Assembly (NCBI GenBank): GCA_028274885.1
Contig: JAQCMX010000165.1
Span: 1-13,821, forward strand
Reading direction: 5' to 3'
DNA length: 13,821 bases
Source of the DNA: Haloarculaceae archaeon
GTDB lineage: Archaea; Halobacteriota; Halobacteria; Halobacteriales; Haloarculaceae
Shown here in pieces: positions 13,158 through 13,821 of the stretch. Position 1 is the stretch's first letter; every line of letters starts with the position of its first letter. Both the position numbers and the translations under genes were made by a program. The notes beneath the pieces are model-generated. The model had not been told where the DNA came from and searched no databases. It was given only the letters and a program-made list of their open reading frames with translations.

Positions 13158-13819
13158 TGTCCAAATATCTGTTCTACGTCCGCCTCCGTCTCTCCGGCTC
13201 GTTCGACCAGAAGTGTATCGAGTGCCTTTCGAAGCTCCGTCTCGTCCGGCAGTGCGTGGATGACGCTCTCGAATTCCACCCCGTCGGTTCTCATCGTCGA
13301 ATCGATGACGAAGGTGTGACGCTGTCGTCGTCCAAGCTGGGCTGCGAGGGGATCTAAGATCGCCTGTCCCATGTCGTGGACCAGTCGCGGTGGCGTATGC
13401 TCGACTGATTGTTCGAGAACGTTCGCCCAACCGTCGACGAACCCGCTCGTCATGATATTGCCCAGCTCCTCGATTGCCGACTTGTGCTTGTCGGTCACCC
13501 CGTCTCCGTCCACCTCGACCGGCATCAATGCCTCGGCGACGTTTACCGCCGACGTCTCGTCGAACAACACCAACAGGAAGCCACTCGGTGCGCCGGTAAA
13601 TTCGACCGCTGTCCCGACGTAGGTCTCGGTCCCGATCTGTTTCGGGACGTCCTCGATCGGAACGAACGAGATCTGTGTCACCTCCGCTTCCGTCTCGAAC
13701 CCCGACATCATCGCGACGTTGTCCGCGGCCTTCTCTGTCCCCTGCCGTGTCATCTCCTTGAACGTCATCAGCTTCTCGATCGGGATGGCGTCGGTCCCCG
13801 TGTCGGCGTGGTCTGCCAT
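13154..13819 (-). CDS. cheC: CheY-P phosphatase CheC
   Basis: 221 residues, about the normal length. It is a CheC/CheX/FliY-family protein that dephosphorylates CheY-P and, bound to CheD, tunes adaptation. The family has two active-site helices. Here the second is complete, S114-xxx-E118-xx-N121 in the context SAIEELGNIMTSG. The first reads KEMTRQGTEKAADN (21-34), with E22 kept but Arg25 in place of the Asn, so only one site is likely active. The window ends 2 bases after this ATG; those bases (TG on the minus strand) would make a TGATG overlap with an upstream gene, which fits this being the true start. It is translationally coupled to cheD downstream. Confidence 0.92.
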   Translation of the reverse strand: MADHADTGTDAIPIEKLMTFKEMTRQGTEKAADNVAMMSGFETEAEVTQISFVPIEDVPKQIGTETYVGTAVEFTGAPSGFLLVLFDETSAVNVAEALMPVEVDGDGVTDKHKSAIEELGNIMTSGFVDGWANVLEQSVEHTPPRLVHDMGQAILDPLAAQLGRRQRHTFVIDSTMRTDGVEFESVIHALPDETELRKALDTLLVERAGETEADVEQIFGQ

Positions 13820-13821
13820 CA

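Noticed and set aside
13158..13430. N-terminal extension of CheD by 91 residues
   Set aside because: It overlaps cheC in another frame, is Arg-rich and unlike CheD. The ATGA overlap at 13154-13157 gives the natural start.

Overview
The window reads as chromosomal DNA of a halophilic archaeon (Halobacteria). The proteins are very rich in Asp and Glu, the genes are GC-rich, and single genes carry TATA-like boxes about 25 nt upstream of their start codons, as in leaderless transcription. It also carries a haloarchaeal archaellum cluster and a DUF5807-type protein.

Right half (about 5.6-13.8 kb, all minus strand, transcribed from high to low coordinates): chemotaxis and archaellum motor genes. 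The order is cheC, cheD, a gap of about 250 bp holding likely terminator and promoter signals, then arlCE (a FlaC plus FlaD/E fusion), arlF, arlG, arlH, arlI and arlJ. Genes overlap or nearly touch, by TGATG, ATGA or 17-nt overlaps, except for an 11-nt gap between arlH and arlI, so arlCE-to-arlJ is almost certainly one operon. ArlF and ArlG are the periplasmic stator-like proteins, ArlH and ArlI the cytosolic regulator and motor ATPase, and ArlJ the membrane platform. ArlCE is the switch-side part that links the motor to chemotaxis proteins. CheC and CheD set receptor adaptation and CheY-P level. No archaellin gene is in the window.

Left half (about 0-5.5 kb): accessory and housekeeping genes with no evident link to motility. 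A plus-strand gene of a haloarchaea-type hypothetical family is cut by the left edge. It converges on a minus-strand series: an SDR-like protein with altered catalytic residues, a TRAM-domain protein with a Cys/His-rich N-terminus, a gene-free stretch of about 530 bp, an MTA/SAH deaminase-type amidohydrolase, a CPBP membrane protease fused to a zinc ribbon, and a DUF5807 protein.

I do not see a wholly new system. The points most worth a second look are a concentric nested inverted repeat just after the DUF5807 gene (4961-5034), the membrane-anchored ArlCE with its very long acidic linker, the AT-rich che/arl boundary with a possible divergent micro-ORF, and several enzyme-like proteins whose key residues are changed or which carry extra metal-binding domains.
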